This document shows, piece after piece, positions 7,936 to 18,804 of a DNA stretch of 23,180 nt (its first letter is position 1; every line of letters starts with the position of its first letter). The DNA is from Chara braunii. Lineage: Eukaryota > Streptophyta > Charophyceae > Charales > Characeae. The position numbers and the translations under genes are program-made. The notes beneath the pieces are model-generated. The model did no database searches, was not told the DNA's origin, and worked only from the letters and a program-made list of their open reading frames with translations. The stretch spans positions 574,557 through 597,736 of the forward strand of contig BFEA01000707.1 in assembly GCA_003427395.1 (NCBI GenBank). The letters are read 5' to 3'.

Positions 7936-8334
7936 ACATAACTTTTATGTCTGCACTCTCAAGGCCCTGGCCCCCCTCATTTCAAGACAAAACAAAACTG
8001 CCCCTCCCCCCGGGGCCTGTAGCATCAGAAACGACACCATCCCATTAGATTGTCCGACCACTTACTGTATTGCCACCCACCTCATACTTGTCCCCTGCCC
8101 CTGTATCAGAGAATGTCATGGATCGCTAAATGGGATTGGGTAGCCCGCACTGAGGACTAACCCGTTCTGATGATGATTTACAATGTTCAGTAAACACAAG
8201 CCCAAAGCGTAAACGTGATGGCCTACAGGCCCCAACTACCAGGCGACTGGTGGTCCAAACTGCTCAGAGAAGTTCTAGACCACCATCAACTGCTGACAGC
8301 CCTTGTAAGAAATAGGTTCCTGGAGGATGAGAAG
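7936..8334. other. Unassigned DNA upstream of LINE copy C
   Basis: I see no gene here. The sequence is C-rich around 7960-8010. Some of it may be a degenerate 5' part of copy C or of the older LINE D that copy C may have entered, but the translated text does not align with the LINE proteins in the window until about 8335. Confidence 0.35.
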
Positions 8335-11318
8335 GCGGTGTGGATCACGAGTCAGATAGGGGAACTGGTGGGACAAGGGCTTCTGGCATTACTGCATAAG
8401 AAAGGGGACAAAATGAACATAAGGAATTACTGCTCTCGTCAATCACAAGAGGTTAACGGGGCATCTGGTTTTCAGGCCAGTGGTCTACAAGATGGTGGCA
8501 GTCTGGTTAGTGTGATGGAAAACATTATCCACCCAGCACAAATTGGCTTCATCAGAGGAAGCAAAATCCACGACAACATCTTGCTGGTCAATGAGGTCAT
8601 TAAATTGTCACGACAATCTGAGCACAATGCAGCGATTATCTTTGTAGACTTCGAAGAAGTGTATGATCACGATGATACGTTGATCGGCTCTTCTTAGACA
8701 AGTGTATGGAGAGAATGAACTTTGGTTTGACCTTTAGAAGGTGGATTGAGATCCTACATCAAAATGTCACAACGACGATCCTGGTGAATGGCAGACTGAC
8801 CCCTGCCATCCACCTGGAGCGAGGGGACCCCTCGCCCCCTTCCTTTTCGTCATTGTCATAGAGGCCCTAGCAGCAAATTTGAGGGCCCATAAGAACCTCT
8901 GTAAAGAACAGATCATCTGGTTCGTTCACTCTTTGCGGATGACCTTACCATAATGGCACATGCATCCCAAGAAAACACGTTGGAGGTCCAAACACTAATC
9001 CCAAGAAAACATGGTTGGAGGTCCAAGCACTAATCCCAAGAAAACATGGTTGGAGGTCCAAGCACTAATCCCACGAAAACATGTTGGAGGTCCAAACAGT
9101 AATGAACCGTTTTTGCTCCTTGTCACATATGACAGTCAACTGGGGTAATAGGACACAGGTATGATGGATACACTACTAGGGGGGGGACCTCCGGAAACCC
9201 CCAGTATTAGATGGGTGCCTACAGAAATCCCAATCAGAATACTGGGGGTTCAGATGGCAGTAGAGGGGTGGTCACCCTTGAATAAGGAGTGGCTCACTCA
9301 ACCGGTCCTCTAAAAATTGACTTAGTGGAAGGACCGGCAGACCTCACTAATGGGCCGCTCCTTAGTGATCAATAATGTAGTCCTAACAGCCCTCTGGTAC
9401 AAAACGGCAATCTGAACTCTCAACAAATTTGCAGCCGCTTCCCTTCAAAGATAGGTAGTGGCCTTCTTATGAAGAGGAAACCATGAGTGCCCTAGAGTTA
9501 TTAGCAAAGTGGTTTGGACTGCCTAAATCTAGACGAGGGTTGGGGATTATCAACCCAACTGCCTAAGTGATGGCTCTAGCCCTCCAATGGGTGAAAGGCC
9601 TGTTGTTATTTGATCAACTTCGGGATGGGCAAGTGGTGTCAGCCTGATGATTTGCTGCAGTGCTAGGGGGTTGCCATGACGCCTGCGCAGAGACATGGCT
9701 TGAGGACAGATACTGGACTATACCTATGAAACCAGTGCGGGTCAGCAATGACGGGGAGTCCGATAGACAGGCATCCAGGCAGGTTTTAAAAAATTACCTT
9801 TTTTGGGCCAGCATACTGAGGACATGGCGCAAGCTGCCCCTACTTGGTAAAGTCACGCCCAAGCGTTGGGAAAAAGTGGCCTGACAACCCCGTTTTGGAA
9901 ACTGATGGATAACAGACCACCATAGCAAGGTCCTCCACAACAACAAGAACCCCTAGAGAGGTTGGGTCAGGAATGGGACCCTTAGAGTCAAAGACATTTG
10001 GGATCAAGAAACCGAGGACTGGTTGTGGAAGACCCAATTGAGGGAGAAACTGAGATATTGTCATAAGGTGGGAGAGACGTTGGAAATGATTATTTTTGCT
10101 ATCCCCCTGGATTGGGTCTGGATCCTTCGAAAAGGGTCGTCAGTGGAGAAAGGGGATTGGGTAGGGTTCTGGGAGACAGAAGGGATGATTGGAAACATAG
10201 TATATACCCAACCAACGGGTGCGAGGGAGACACAAGAAGTGGTTGCCAATCGGTTCAGGATAATGGCAGATAACAGTTTGGAACGGATACAACCAGAAGA
10301 AACGGCATGGTACCCGAGGTCTGGGATATTCTAGATCCGTGTCCTCAAGGAAAAAGACCAATGTTGGGCGTACAAACCAAATAAATCAATTCAGGAACTC
10401 TCCTTGGATCCCAATGAACGGATATGGACTCTTCAATATGGTAGGGGAGATCCAGGGAAAGACGGCAGCATACACTTTTGGTCAAAGCCACTTACCGGAT
10501 GCTGCAACCAAGAGTTAACTTGAGGGATGTGGTTGAGTCGCGCTGGATGAAACATCTTAACATAGGGAGGGATATGTTGCGACCAGTAATGTGGTTTAAG
10601 GCAAACAAGGCTATGCCAACAAAACTAGCCTCATTACAATGGCAGGTGGAGCACAGGTGTCTGTCGACCAATGACTGGTTAACAGACAGGACCCACCTAG
10701 AACAAAAAGGGTTGGTGCTTGTACAAAATCTTTTCCATCTAGGAAATGGCCTCAGACCATAGAACACATGTTTTTACAGTGCCCAACAGCGGTATGGCTA
10801 TGGAGGTGGCGGGACCGCCTCTGGAGACAAATAGGTGCTTCACAGCCCTGGCCATGGGACTGGAGGGCTCTCCTTTGTGAAGCATGGGGCCCGGTGCAAG
10901 CCACCACCTTTGAGAAGAATATGTTTAAAGTGGGGTGTCGAGCTATTATCTGGGCTATCTGGTGGCTTCGATGCACACTGGAAATGGAAGGGGTCTGCCG
11001 GGATGGCACAGAGTTCATTAACTCAATAAAGGAACAAATACAAGAAGACATCATTATCCAATGGGAAAGAGTAAAACAGAATATCGCATTTCTACACTCC
11101 AAACAAGAAATCGGACAAAATATTTAAAGCTTCAGCAAAGACTGGCTGGTCGGGGAACAAGGGGGTTTGATTGCAAAGGTCGCATGGAAGGGAAAGGAGG
11201 AGGAGGGGGACGAAGTAGGGGACGTAGAAAGGGAGTACCATCTATGCTTTCAGGACTGGATGAAGATCGATCCCTCTATCCTGCTTCAGCCTCCTTCAAA
11301 TTTCGTTAAACTTTTCCC
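8335..11318 (+). pseudogene. LINE reverse transcriptase / zf-RVT polyprotein, copy C (multiply broken)
   Basis: The RT parts seen are LLHKKGDKMNIRNY, then a replaced stretch where RPITLL should be, IIHPAQIGFIRGSKIHDNILLVNEV, motif A damaged to VDFEEVYDHDD, and the catalytic FADD intact at 8932-8943. About a dozen bases are missing from the RQGDP motif near 8820. Immediately after FADD a 34/35-bp unit is repeated four times (8965-9102), which breaks the frame. Further along are TSLMGRSLVINNVVL (about 9340-9385), stops at conserved Trp positions (TGA at 9413 and 9470), RTWRKLPL...KRWEKV (to 9884), DIWDQETEDWLW, RMLQPRVNLRDVVESRWMKHLN, SLQWQVEHRCLSTNDWL and ETIEHMFLQCPTAVWLWRW (10758 on). The coding end FVKLFPP runs into a T17 tract near 11322. 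The copy is inactive. Confidence 0.82.
8965..9102 (+). repeat. Four tandem 34-35-bp units inside the RT domain
   Basis: The units start at 8965, 8999, 9034 and 9069, with lengths 34, 35, 35 and 34. They begin TCCCAAGAAAACA (TCCCACGAAAACA in the last). The middle two are identical. One unit corresponds to a single stretch in other copies just after the FADD motif, so this is a local tandem expansion within an already inserted or inserting LINE. The 104 extra bases shift the reading frame. Confidence 0.95.
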
Positions 11319-11739
11319 ACCTTTTTTTTTTTTTTTTTAATGAAAGTCCAGGGTGTTGTAGAGGCCAAGGACCAGACCCGCGGTGATTGCTGGTAGCGGC
11401 AGCCAATGGTTGTCCTCACAAGATGGCTTTGGTGGACATGGAATGGTATGGGGAAGGTAGTGGGTGAATGGCAGATAAGGGGTATGAGGGGCAAGGATGT
11501 AGGGAGATGGGCAAAGGTAGGGTTAGATAGGGGAAGGAAGCCCCGGACAGGTTGGGACGTGTCGGAGACCTTGGGGTCAGGTTCATCTGGCTGTGGGTTA
11601 TGTACTTGCAGGAATCTCTTTTCTGTTGAATGGGACGCTGGACCCGTTTTCCAGCAGGTGATGCTCGATGGAGCCTCTCCGACAATACTAGAGGTGTCTG
11701 CTCCTATCAGCACCCCTAGTACTCGTTCGGGTTGTTCTC
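11319..11739 (+). other. 3' UTR of LINE copy C with T17 tract and conserved stem-loops
   Basis: A T17 run at 11322-11338 cuts the last codons of copy C. From 11339 to about 11620 the sequence is G-rich and unlike the 3' UTRs of copies A and E; it may be subfamily-specific or a minus-strand insertion whose tail is the T run. From about 11631 the family 3' end resumes: hairpin 11637-11655, a short deletion relative to copy E in the CTCCCCACCAATAG segment, and the distal stem TACTAGAGGTG/CACCCCTAGTA (11686-11696 with 11711-11721). Confidence 0.65.
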
Positions 11740-11765
11740 AAAAAAAAAAAAAAAAAAAAAAAAAA

Positions 11766-12620
11766 GGTTTGTATGTTTATGAACTCCCATTTGACCCTGA
11801 TGGGTGGGAATGGAGTATGGGAGGAGGCAAGCACAAAAGTCGGTGCAAGTAACACAGCCAGTGTTCGATCGTTGGATGGCTACGGACCTCTAGAGGATTA
11901 AGTGGCCAGTCTTTTCACGCATCAAGCCCATATTAAGAATCAGAGCCCTTCAATGGCAAATACCACACAGATGCCTACCCACACCAGACTGGCTCACTAC
12001 CAAAACCACTCTAGAAACCCAAGGGTTGTTTTCCCCGCTGTGTACCTACTGTGGGCGGGCCTCCCCAGGAAAAGAGCTACACTGGAACACTGTTTATTGG
12101 ACTGCTCAATGGTGTCCCAGCCGTGGGTCTGGTGGGATGCAGCGTGGCACTTCCTGACATGTTCCCACCTTCCGTGGGATGTCAATATCCTCCTCTTGGG
12201 GGAGATCGCCCCCCAGGCTGCGCAATGGTCTCCCTTTATGCTGAACATGTTCAATCTAACGTGCCTGTCAATGTTAATGGCAGCATGGAGGATGCGTTGT
12301 GCACACGAACGCAAACAGAACACATATAACTATATTCAAGCCAAAGTCTCCATGGTTGAATCCATCACAACAAACACGCATGCAGCCTGGCGGAAACTCG
12401 GAGACATGCAGGCCCCAAAGAACCAGACACAATCAAACGTGTGGAGCTCACAGCTAACTTTTGTTCCTTGTGGATTGACAAGGATCAAAAACTATGTGAG
12501 CAAATGCAGCACAACCACCTGCAGTGGAAACCCAGGGTAGAGACGAAAAGGCAATGGGAAAGGCTACCACAGGAACATTTCACCATTCCCTTCCAACCCA
12601 CCAACTTCGTCATTGTTCAG
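11766..12620 (+). pseudogene. Divergent LINE C-terminal coding fragment D (zf-RVT)
   Basis: Just after the A-tail of copy C the sequence reads YELPFDPDGWEWS, matching ELPFDPDEWH in copy F. It then continues RIKWPVFSRIKPILRIRALQ, WQIPHRCLPTPDWLTTKTTL, ETQGLFSPLCTYCG, and after a frameshift near 12080 TLEHCLLDCSMVSQPWVWWD. The order RALQWQ - HRCLPT - CxxC - LEHxxxxC is the same zf-RVT layout as the other copies, but the residues differ widely (LCTYCG in place of PWCxxC; LEHCLLDC in place of IEHIFLQC). It is therefore another subfamily. The rest (NMFNLTCLSMLMAAWRMRCAHERK, then FTIPFQPTNF near 12580-12610) is the tail of the protein. A TAG lies near 11893-11895. No 3' UTR hairpins or A-tail were seen before the pyrimidine-rich tract. 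Confidence 0.7.
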
Positions 12621-12902
12621 TGATCTGGGGGAACATCCTGTCTCCCCTCTCCTAAGTCCTAACCTCCCCATTGCCCCCGCCCCCCTCCCTCTCCCCCCNN
12701 NNNNNNNNNNNNNNNNNNNNNNNNNNNNNNNNNNNNNNNNNNNNNNNNNNNNNNNNNNNNNNNNNNNNNNNNNNNNNNNNNNNNNNNNNNNNNNNNNNNN
12801 NNNNNNNNNNNNNNNNNNNNNNNNNNNNNNNNNNNNNNNNNNNNNNNNNNNNNNNCCCCCCACCCCCCTTCCCTCTCCTCCCCTCCCCCTCTACTCACCC
12901 CA
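12621..12902. repeat. C-rich low-complexity tract containing an assembly gap
   Basis: C/T-rich sequence on the plus strand flanks a run of 157 Ns at 12699-12855. The gap is probably an unresolved pyrimidine-rich repeat. Frames crossing it are artefacts. Confidence 0.9.
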
Positions 12903-13202
12903 AATCTCCCTCGTGGCACATGAAAGCAAGAAAGCAACAGACTAGTCAGGAGGAGCAGCAGAAGGGAGCTCGCATCACTCGAACAGGCGGTTATGTACTA
13001 AAAGCAAGAAGTGGGGCTCCACCAGGGGCAGGTATAAGCAGGCTACACACATACAGGAGCGTAGGGAGACGTATCACGCAGCTGTCACAGTGGGAAGTAC
13101 GAAATTCACAAGTGATGCGGGCCACGGGCTACTCGAGAGACACAGAACACACTTGTACAATAGAGCATGCACTTTGCACACCTCACACGGCATGCATACT
13201 AT
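12903..13202. other. Unassigned DNA
   Basis: I see no gene, repeat or RNA that I can support in this stretch. CA-rich words are common near 13130-13195. Confidence 0.4.
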
Positions 13203-15828
13203 ACTGTGACGGACCACTTTCTGTAACGCGCGACTTTCTGCGCGGTTGCAATGAGGGGTCCTAAGTTGGGAAGGTTTGACCAATTACGGGAGATCGGGAT
13301 CGGTGGGAAATTGCATCAGTGTCCTTGCTTTTTGTCTTTTTCGTCGCTTCTTTTCGAATGGCTGGGTTCGGAGTCGGGTGTGTCCTAGGACGGCCGGTTG
13401 ATGATTGATTGGTTGACCGAATGGCTGGCGCGCCACCGCACGCACGATTGATAAATGTTGACGTCGTTTCTTTTGTTTCGGTTCCAAACTTTTGGGCGCG
13501 GACATCGCGCGGGAATTTGCTTCGTTCTTTTTGAATTTTTCTTTTAAATCTTTTTCGAATTTTGTCGAGCCCCGATGGATCTCGGAATTTCGGACTTTTC
13601 TTCTGGAATTTGTGTTTTTTGCTTCTTCGCATTAGATAGAAATTTAGGAATTTCGTAATTAGGATTTTCCTTGCCGCGCGGCGCTTTTTGTCTACGCGCT
13701 TCTTTATGCGGTTGTAACGGAACTCTGATTAGTAGGCGCCTTTAATCATATGTGTAACTGTAATTTTGGGCGGGCGCCATTGTAACTGTATCTTTCTTCT
13801 TGCGCTTCGTCTTTCCCGCCCTTCTTCTCTTTCTTTTGCTGCGTCTTTGGTAGTCGCGCTCTGCATGATAGGATCGATCCGTGGAGAGCGGCTACGTCCC
13901 CCACGCCGCGATCAGACCATGCAGATGTAGGCAATCCCTCCCCCTTCCCTTCTTCTAAGTCCTGGTAATTCTGTGTTCTTCGCGCACGCATGCACGCTAT
14001 AAATTCCGGCTGCGCGATTAGTTAGCTCTCTTAACCAGCTGTTGGAAGCTCGGGGTTGCGCGATCAGGAAGGGTCGACACACGAGCAAAGTAAGAGGTGA
14101 GTAGAGTAGGAGTCGGGCGACCCGACGAGCTGGTGCCGAACGCGCGGGGTTGACGCGGGCCACGACGGACTGTGGGCGCGGGCGAACCTGACGGGTGCGG
14201 GAGGACTAAGAGGGGTGACGACTTCGTGGGTTGGTGCGCGACGACGGACGGTCCGCATCGGAGAAGAAGAGAGAGAGGAAGAGAGATTTGAGGTGGATGG
14301 ACGCGGATTTGCTGATTCTTTGTCTTTTCCCCCTCTTTGCCTGTGTACATAAATTTTGATTTACGGCTCCGAGCGATTCGCCCGTTTTTTATTTCCCTTT
14401 CTGTTTCTCGGAATCTGGGCTTGGGTTTTTGCTCACATTTGCCCTCGCGATTCTTCCATCTCTGATGTGTTATGTGTTTGATTACTGAATGGATGGATGT
14501 ATGGATGTCATGTTTGATTGCCTATCTTTTTGCTAGGAACCCTTGTCTTTGCTTTTGTTTGTCGCATTTGATGCACTCATGTGTAGAATAGGAATTTTGC
14601 GCAATCAATAATCCTGTCCTTGTTTTTGCTTGTCTTTTGATCGAGTTGGTTGTGATCGTTGCATCTTGCATACTCAGAACAGCACAGAGTGATTAGACGA
14701 TCGGATGTCGGGCTTGGCGAACGTCGCGTGAGGACACGTGTAAAACGCGATCTGAGTTGCGCACTTACACGTATCCCCGGGCGTCGACTCGTCAGGACCA
14801 TCGATCGCAGATGCCCTGTCCGATTGGGAGTGGCCATCCCGGAATCCGCAATGGCGCAGTCGTCCCGCATGAGCATGCGTAAGTTCGACGCCATTCGCGT
14901 GGCCTGCACGTGCTCGCACGCGGCAATCGCGATCGCCGCGGACCTGCCCTTAGGCAACTCATAATACCGCAATGACACAATGACGCGATCCTGGAATTCC
15001 GACTCGTCATACGACCCAGATTACTTCACCCCTTGGATAAATGAAATCCTGAGACAGAGATACCCCTGCCATTCTGAGAACTGACTGTGTCCTCGAGAAT
15101 TCCACTGCGCCACCACTAGCGACCCCCGGTGCTCTGATTTCCCTTCTCCGGACCATACCTACTACTTCATCCACCCCGGATTTGTCGTTATCACCACCTG
15201 TTTCCCTCCCTTTCGCCTTCTTCTTCCGTATCATCAACTCAGCGTCGTCCCATGGCCGGCCATAGCCCCCTACTGGCCCAGCACACCTTGCGGGAACTGT
15301 CGACGACGCGACGATCAGAGAACCCTGGAGTTTCGGATGCCTAACCCGAACGCGAGACGACCAGCACCACGTGTCAACTCCCGACAGCCTGACTCATCGG
15401 AACCCCACCTACCCCGAGGAGACCCGCCCGTGAACCGCCGTCCCCGAAACCAACGGCTCGCTCGGTCTTGAGCGACCCGCGCATACCATCTGCCTTGTAA
15501 CCCAAAGCAATCCCCTCTCTCCGCCAAATTGCACTCGTGCCCCCGAAGACCCTGTCACAGGAGATCTCAGTTCTGACCTGGGACTCCACTTTCCCCAAAA
15601 ATCCTTGGCACACCCCTTTTCGCACTTTCAGGCCCACATCCCACTCCGATCAGGAAGTCGCGTTGGGCGTGAGGTTGGTATTGGAGCCCGACACGCGGTT
15701 GAGTCTTAGGATTAATAGCACGCTAATTAGGCGATCTGGCTAACCGAGGGCGGCCTCGCCCCCGGAACGCGCATAGACGCGACCCTGTCATCACCCGAAG
15801 CAGATCGGTCAATCGACGAGCAGCCAAT
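13203..15828 (+). mobile_element. Probable 5' LTR and leader of a Ty3/gypsy-type element
   Basis: This 2.6-kb CpG-rich stretch precedes a gag-like gene and differs sharply in composition from the LINE copies. It has a TATA-like box, TATAAAT, at 13998-14004, followed by a long untranslated leader with T-rich and then C-rich parts. A possible LTR start is TGTGACGG near 13203, but no second LTR is in the window, and I found no convincing tRNA primer-binding site, so LTR borders are not set. Frames here lack recognisable domains and are taken as non-coding. The alternative is host intergenic DNA next to a gag fragment. Confidence 0.4.
13998..14004 (+). promoter_or_regulatory. Possible TATA box upstream of gag
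   Basis: TATAAAT sits in CpG-rich surroundings about 1.8 kb before the gag start. It is a plausible LTR promoter, but a single 7-mer is weak evidence. Confidence 0.3.
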
Positions 15829-16675
15829 ATGTTTGCTAATGTGCAAAACCCGAATCCGCAACAGAATGCTAATCAACCGAATCCTAATCAACCTGCCCCA
15901 CGAGCACGGGCTCCCATGACGCCACCTGATCTCTATCTATTCGATCCAGCACATCATCTCGCAGGAGCATGGCTGGCCACGCTTAGAGCACAGCAGTATG
16001 ATGACAACGAAGCGCAGATAAACATTCCTGCTCGATTAGGAGGGGACGCTCATCATTGGTTTAGTACCTATGTATGGGTTGATCTTCAGACCTTCGAACG
16101 GTATTTCCTGAGTCGATTTGATTATGTCCACCCAGAGCAAGCACTCTACATGACCTAGTACAAAAACCTCTCGAGTCTGTCGCAGAGTATCGAAACCGGT
16201 TCTACCGAATGTTTGTGAAAACTGAGCGAGGCGAACAAGTCGGGAGGGATTTGTTCATTGATGGGCTTTGCAGCCGAACGATAAGGGCTAAGTTGCGAAA
16301 GCAATTTTCCCCCATCATTCACACGCTGCAAAAAATCATGGCTGCTGCGGAAGAAATGGAACGAAAGTTTCCGACAAACTTCTTGGAAGGAGAAGATTAT
16401 TCTAGAGAAGGAGATTCATCCGAACTCGCACGAGCGAGAGCCGAGCTGGTTGTGTTACAGAACAAGTTTGAAAATATGGGATTTGTGTCGGGCCCCGTCA
16501 CCTATCTGGCGCAGATAGGTCCAAAACGACCAAACCCAAGTGAGATCCTGAGTATTCTTGTTCCTATGATACCAACACCCGTAAGGGCGTTACCCCCGCC
16601 ACCCGTTGAAAACCCGACAAGAACCAATGAGTCCACTGCTATCTTTGAGCTGACCAAAACATTAATTAACCTACA
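15829..16675 (+). pseudogene. Ty3/gypsy-type gag fragment (frameshifted, 3'-truncated)
   Basis: The first frame starts at ATG 15829 with an Asn/Gln/Pro-rich N-terminus (NPNPQQNANQPNPNQP), then PPDLYLFDPAHHLAGAWLATLRAQ and ARLGGDAHHWFSTYVWVDLQTFERYFLSRFDY. One extra base near 16150 shifts the frame, and the protein resumes as DLVQKPLESVAEYRNRFYRMF, then FIDGLCSRTIRAKLRKQF and MAAAEEMERKF. The order W-F...F...F, then AEYRNRF, then a GL...IR..L motif fits the retrotransposon gag capsid-like family. A coiled-coil-prone stretch (ELARARAELVVLQNKFENM) and a Pro-rich linker follow. No zinc knuckle, protease or pol is present: at about 16676 the frame runs straight into LINE sequence. It would package element RNA if intact; here it is a remnant. 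Confidence 0.72.
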
Positions 16676-16693
16676 AAAGATGGAAGGACATGA

Positions 16694-16820
16694 AAGGACA
16701 AACACACATCACTCTTTGGAAGGGCCCTGGTCATACAAAAGATGGGAACATGGAAGGACATGGAAGATGGGAACATGGAAGGACAAACACACATCACTCT
16801 TTGGAAGGGCCCTGGTCATA
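16694..16820 (+). repeat. Nested direct repeats at the gag-LINE junction
   Basis: A 42-bp sequence starting AAGGACAAACACACATC occurs exactly at 16694-16735 and 16779-16820. Between them GATGGGAACATGGAAGGACA occurs at 16741-16760 and 16766-16785. Only the second 42-bp copy reads in the LINE frame (WKDKHTSLFGRALVI); the first is read in a different frame. Repeated template re-engagement by a reverse transcriptase at the 5' end of the new copy could produce this. Confidence 0.9.
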
Positions 16821-18804
16821 AACAATGTGGTTTTGGCGACGCTCTGGTATAAATCGGCAATCTGGCCTTTGACCAGAGCGGCCTCAAAAACTCTGAAACA
16901 GCAGGTGGCAGCCTTCCTATGGAGACGCAACCACGAAGCTCAACATCCTATCAGTCGGGTAGCCTGGGATGAGGTGGTGCAGCCAAGGGCACAGGGTGGT
17001 CTAGGTATACTCGACCCAACCACCCAAACGACCACCCTTTCACTCCAATGGTTGAAGCGGCTCGTTTGCACCCCTGAACTTACCAGGGAGCCCCTAGCCT
17101 AGGAACAACTGTCGAGACTGGCATCAGAGGCTGCCCCAACCATACACCCTATGGCTTGGTTAGACGATGTCTTCTGGGCAATCCCCAGACCCCCCACCCG
17201 GCCACAACCACACTCAGATCGGGCCGCAGCTCGCAAGGACCTGCGAAAAGATGGCTTTTGGACCAATCTAATTAAAGATTGGAGGAGGCTCCCACTCTCG
17301 GATAGGCCATTCCCTAAACGTTGAGAGGAAGTTGTTCGCCAACCCCTATTTGGAAACCGATGGGTAACAGACCAACAGGGGCGGGTTTTTCTCAGTTCAA
17401 GCCGTCCGTGGAAGGGATGGGTAAGAAACGGGGTCACGACAGTTGGGGATTTGTGGGACCAAACCAAGGTCAACTGGGTCTCAAAGGATCAGCTAAGAGC
17501 AAAGCTCTCCCACAACCAACGAATAGGTGAGAGGCTGGACCAGGTCCGCTTCGCCCTTCCTCTTGCATGGTTGAGGACCCTTCGGCAGGGGCCAAGAGTG
17601 GAGGAAGCTAACTGGGTGGTATTAAGAGGGCATGCAACTCGGGTGGGGCAAGTACTCACAGTTAGACCAGGGAGGTGTTGGTAAACCTTTTCTATCGATC
17701 ACACTTGAACCGGTTGATCAGGGGAGTGTTGAATGAGGTATACTGGATTGGTGTTGAAATAGTTCACAGGGTGAGGGTCCTACGAGATGGGGACTTTTGG
17801 GTGGCATTTAGGTCGGAGGTGCCACTCAAGGACCTTCCCATGAATGCAGTTGAGTGGAGATGGAAGGTTCCAACAAGGAACGGCAAACCAAATATCGTTA
17901 CCTCCACTCACTGGGCGTTAACGCATCCTATTGGATGCTCAGGACTAGACACAACATGAAGGACCGCATAGTGGATCGTTGGGCAAGGCACTTAAATGTC
18001 TCATTAAATGCCCTGACACTCATAAAATGGTTAGAAGGGGTCAAATTCAAACCGGCCAAGACTGCCTCGCTCCAATGGCAGATCACCCATCGTTGCTTAC
18101 CCACAAATGCATGGATCATTGACCATACCCACCTGGAGCAGAAAGGGTTGGCCCTCCCCTGGTGTTTGGCGTGCAAAGAAGGTTTTCCTTCTCGAAAGGC
18201 TAACGAGACAATAAAACATTTTTTTTTGCAGTGCCCTGCTTCAATCCTGATGTGGGATGGGTGGGTTCGGATCTGGAACCAGCTAGGCACGGATAGGGAA
18301 TGGCCGTGGGAATGGAGATCCCTGATAACTGGTCATTGGACCGCTCAAACCTCGATCTTTATGACCAACTTATTCCGGATCGGGAGGGAAGCGGTATTAT
18401 GCACTCTCGCACTTGAAGGCGCCCATATGGAAAGAGACGAGATGATGGACATGATTAAAGACGTGATAGAAACAACAATCAGAGCCGAGTGGAAAAAAAT
18501 TGTACAAACAACGAAAGCTCTCACAAACAGATCAGATATTATCCAAAAACTACATGAATTTTGCATGGACTGACTGGGGGGAGAACAGGGAGGATGGATA
18601 ACAAAGATTCAGTGGGATGGCTGACACCAGGATGACAATGATCGGTTGGACACACCGCAGAAAAACTACCCATTGATCTTCCATGATTGGACTACAATCC
18701 TTTGCAACATCTCACTCCCCTTTGCCTCTGAATTTCCTGACCTATTCCCCCTACCCAACAATACCTTAATCGAATTGAGCTGGTATGGCCGTGGCACAAG
18801 ATAA
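16765..18804 (+). pseudogene. LINE polyprotein C-terminal half, copy E (zf-RVT)
   Basis: The coding sequence runs from MGTWKDKHTSLFGRALVINN to LSWYGRGTR and a TAA at 18802-18804. Recognisable parts are YKSAIWPLTRAASKTLKQQ, ISRVAWDEVVQPRAQGGLG, DWRRLPLSDRPFPKR, PWKGWVRNGVTTVGDLWDQ, then after two frame changes (near 17680 and 17860-17930) RHLNVSLNALTLIKWLEGV, SLQWQITHRCLPTNAWI, LPWCLACKEGFPSRKANETI and KHFFLQCPA. The zinc motif CxxC...HxxxxC is complete (about 18160-18236). Stops: TAG 17100, TGA 17322 and TGA 18571 (the last two at conserved Trp). The segment after IGREAVL differs from other copies. The RT domain itself is absent, so the copy is inactive. Confidence 0.83.

Larger units (their letters stand above)
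8335..11765 (+). mobile_element. LINE copy C, 5'-truncated, with 3' UTR and A-tail
   Basis: This plus-strand element runs from inside the RT fingers (QIGELVGQGLLALLHKKGDK, about 8350-8412) to an A26 tail at 11740-11765. Its 3' end keeps the hairpin GCTGGACCCGTTTTCCAGC (11637-11655) and the distal stem-loop (11686-11721). It is the most damaged of the long copies: small deletions, a local 35-bp repeat, at least four frame changes and many stops. The A-tail directly abuts coding sequence of another LINE (11766 onward), so copy C may have inserted into it. Confidence 0.85.

Noticed and set aside
8965-9102. CRISPR-like array
   Set aside because: The units are contiguous without spacers and derive from LINE coding sequence.
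11306-11713. 135-aa minus-strand ORF through the 3' UTR of copy C
   Set aside because: It includes the complement of the A-tail hairpin core and a poly-Lys run, so it is a frame through repeat sequence.
14840-14870. Primer-binding site beginning TGGCGCAGTCG after a CA dinucleotide
   Set aside because: It does not match the 3' end of a tRNA commonly used as a primer, and no second LTR is available to fix the border.
13203-15240. Several minus-strand ORFs of 70-130 aa in the CpG-rich block
   Set aside because: They overlap in multiple frames, have no recognisable domains, and are expected by chance where stop codons are rare.
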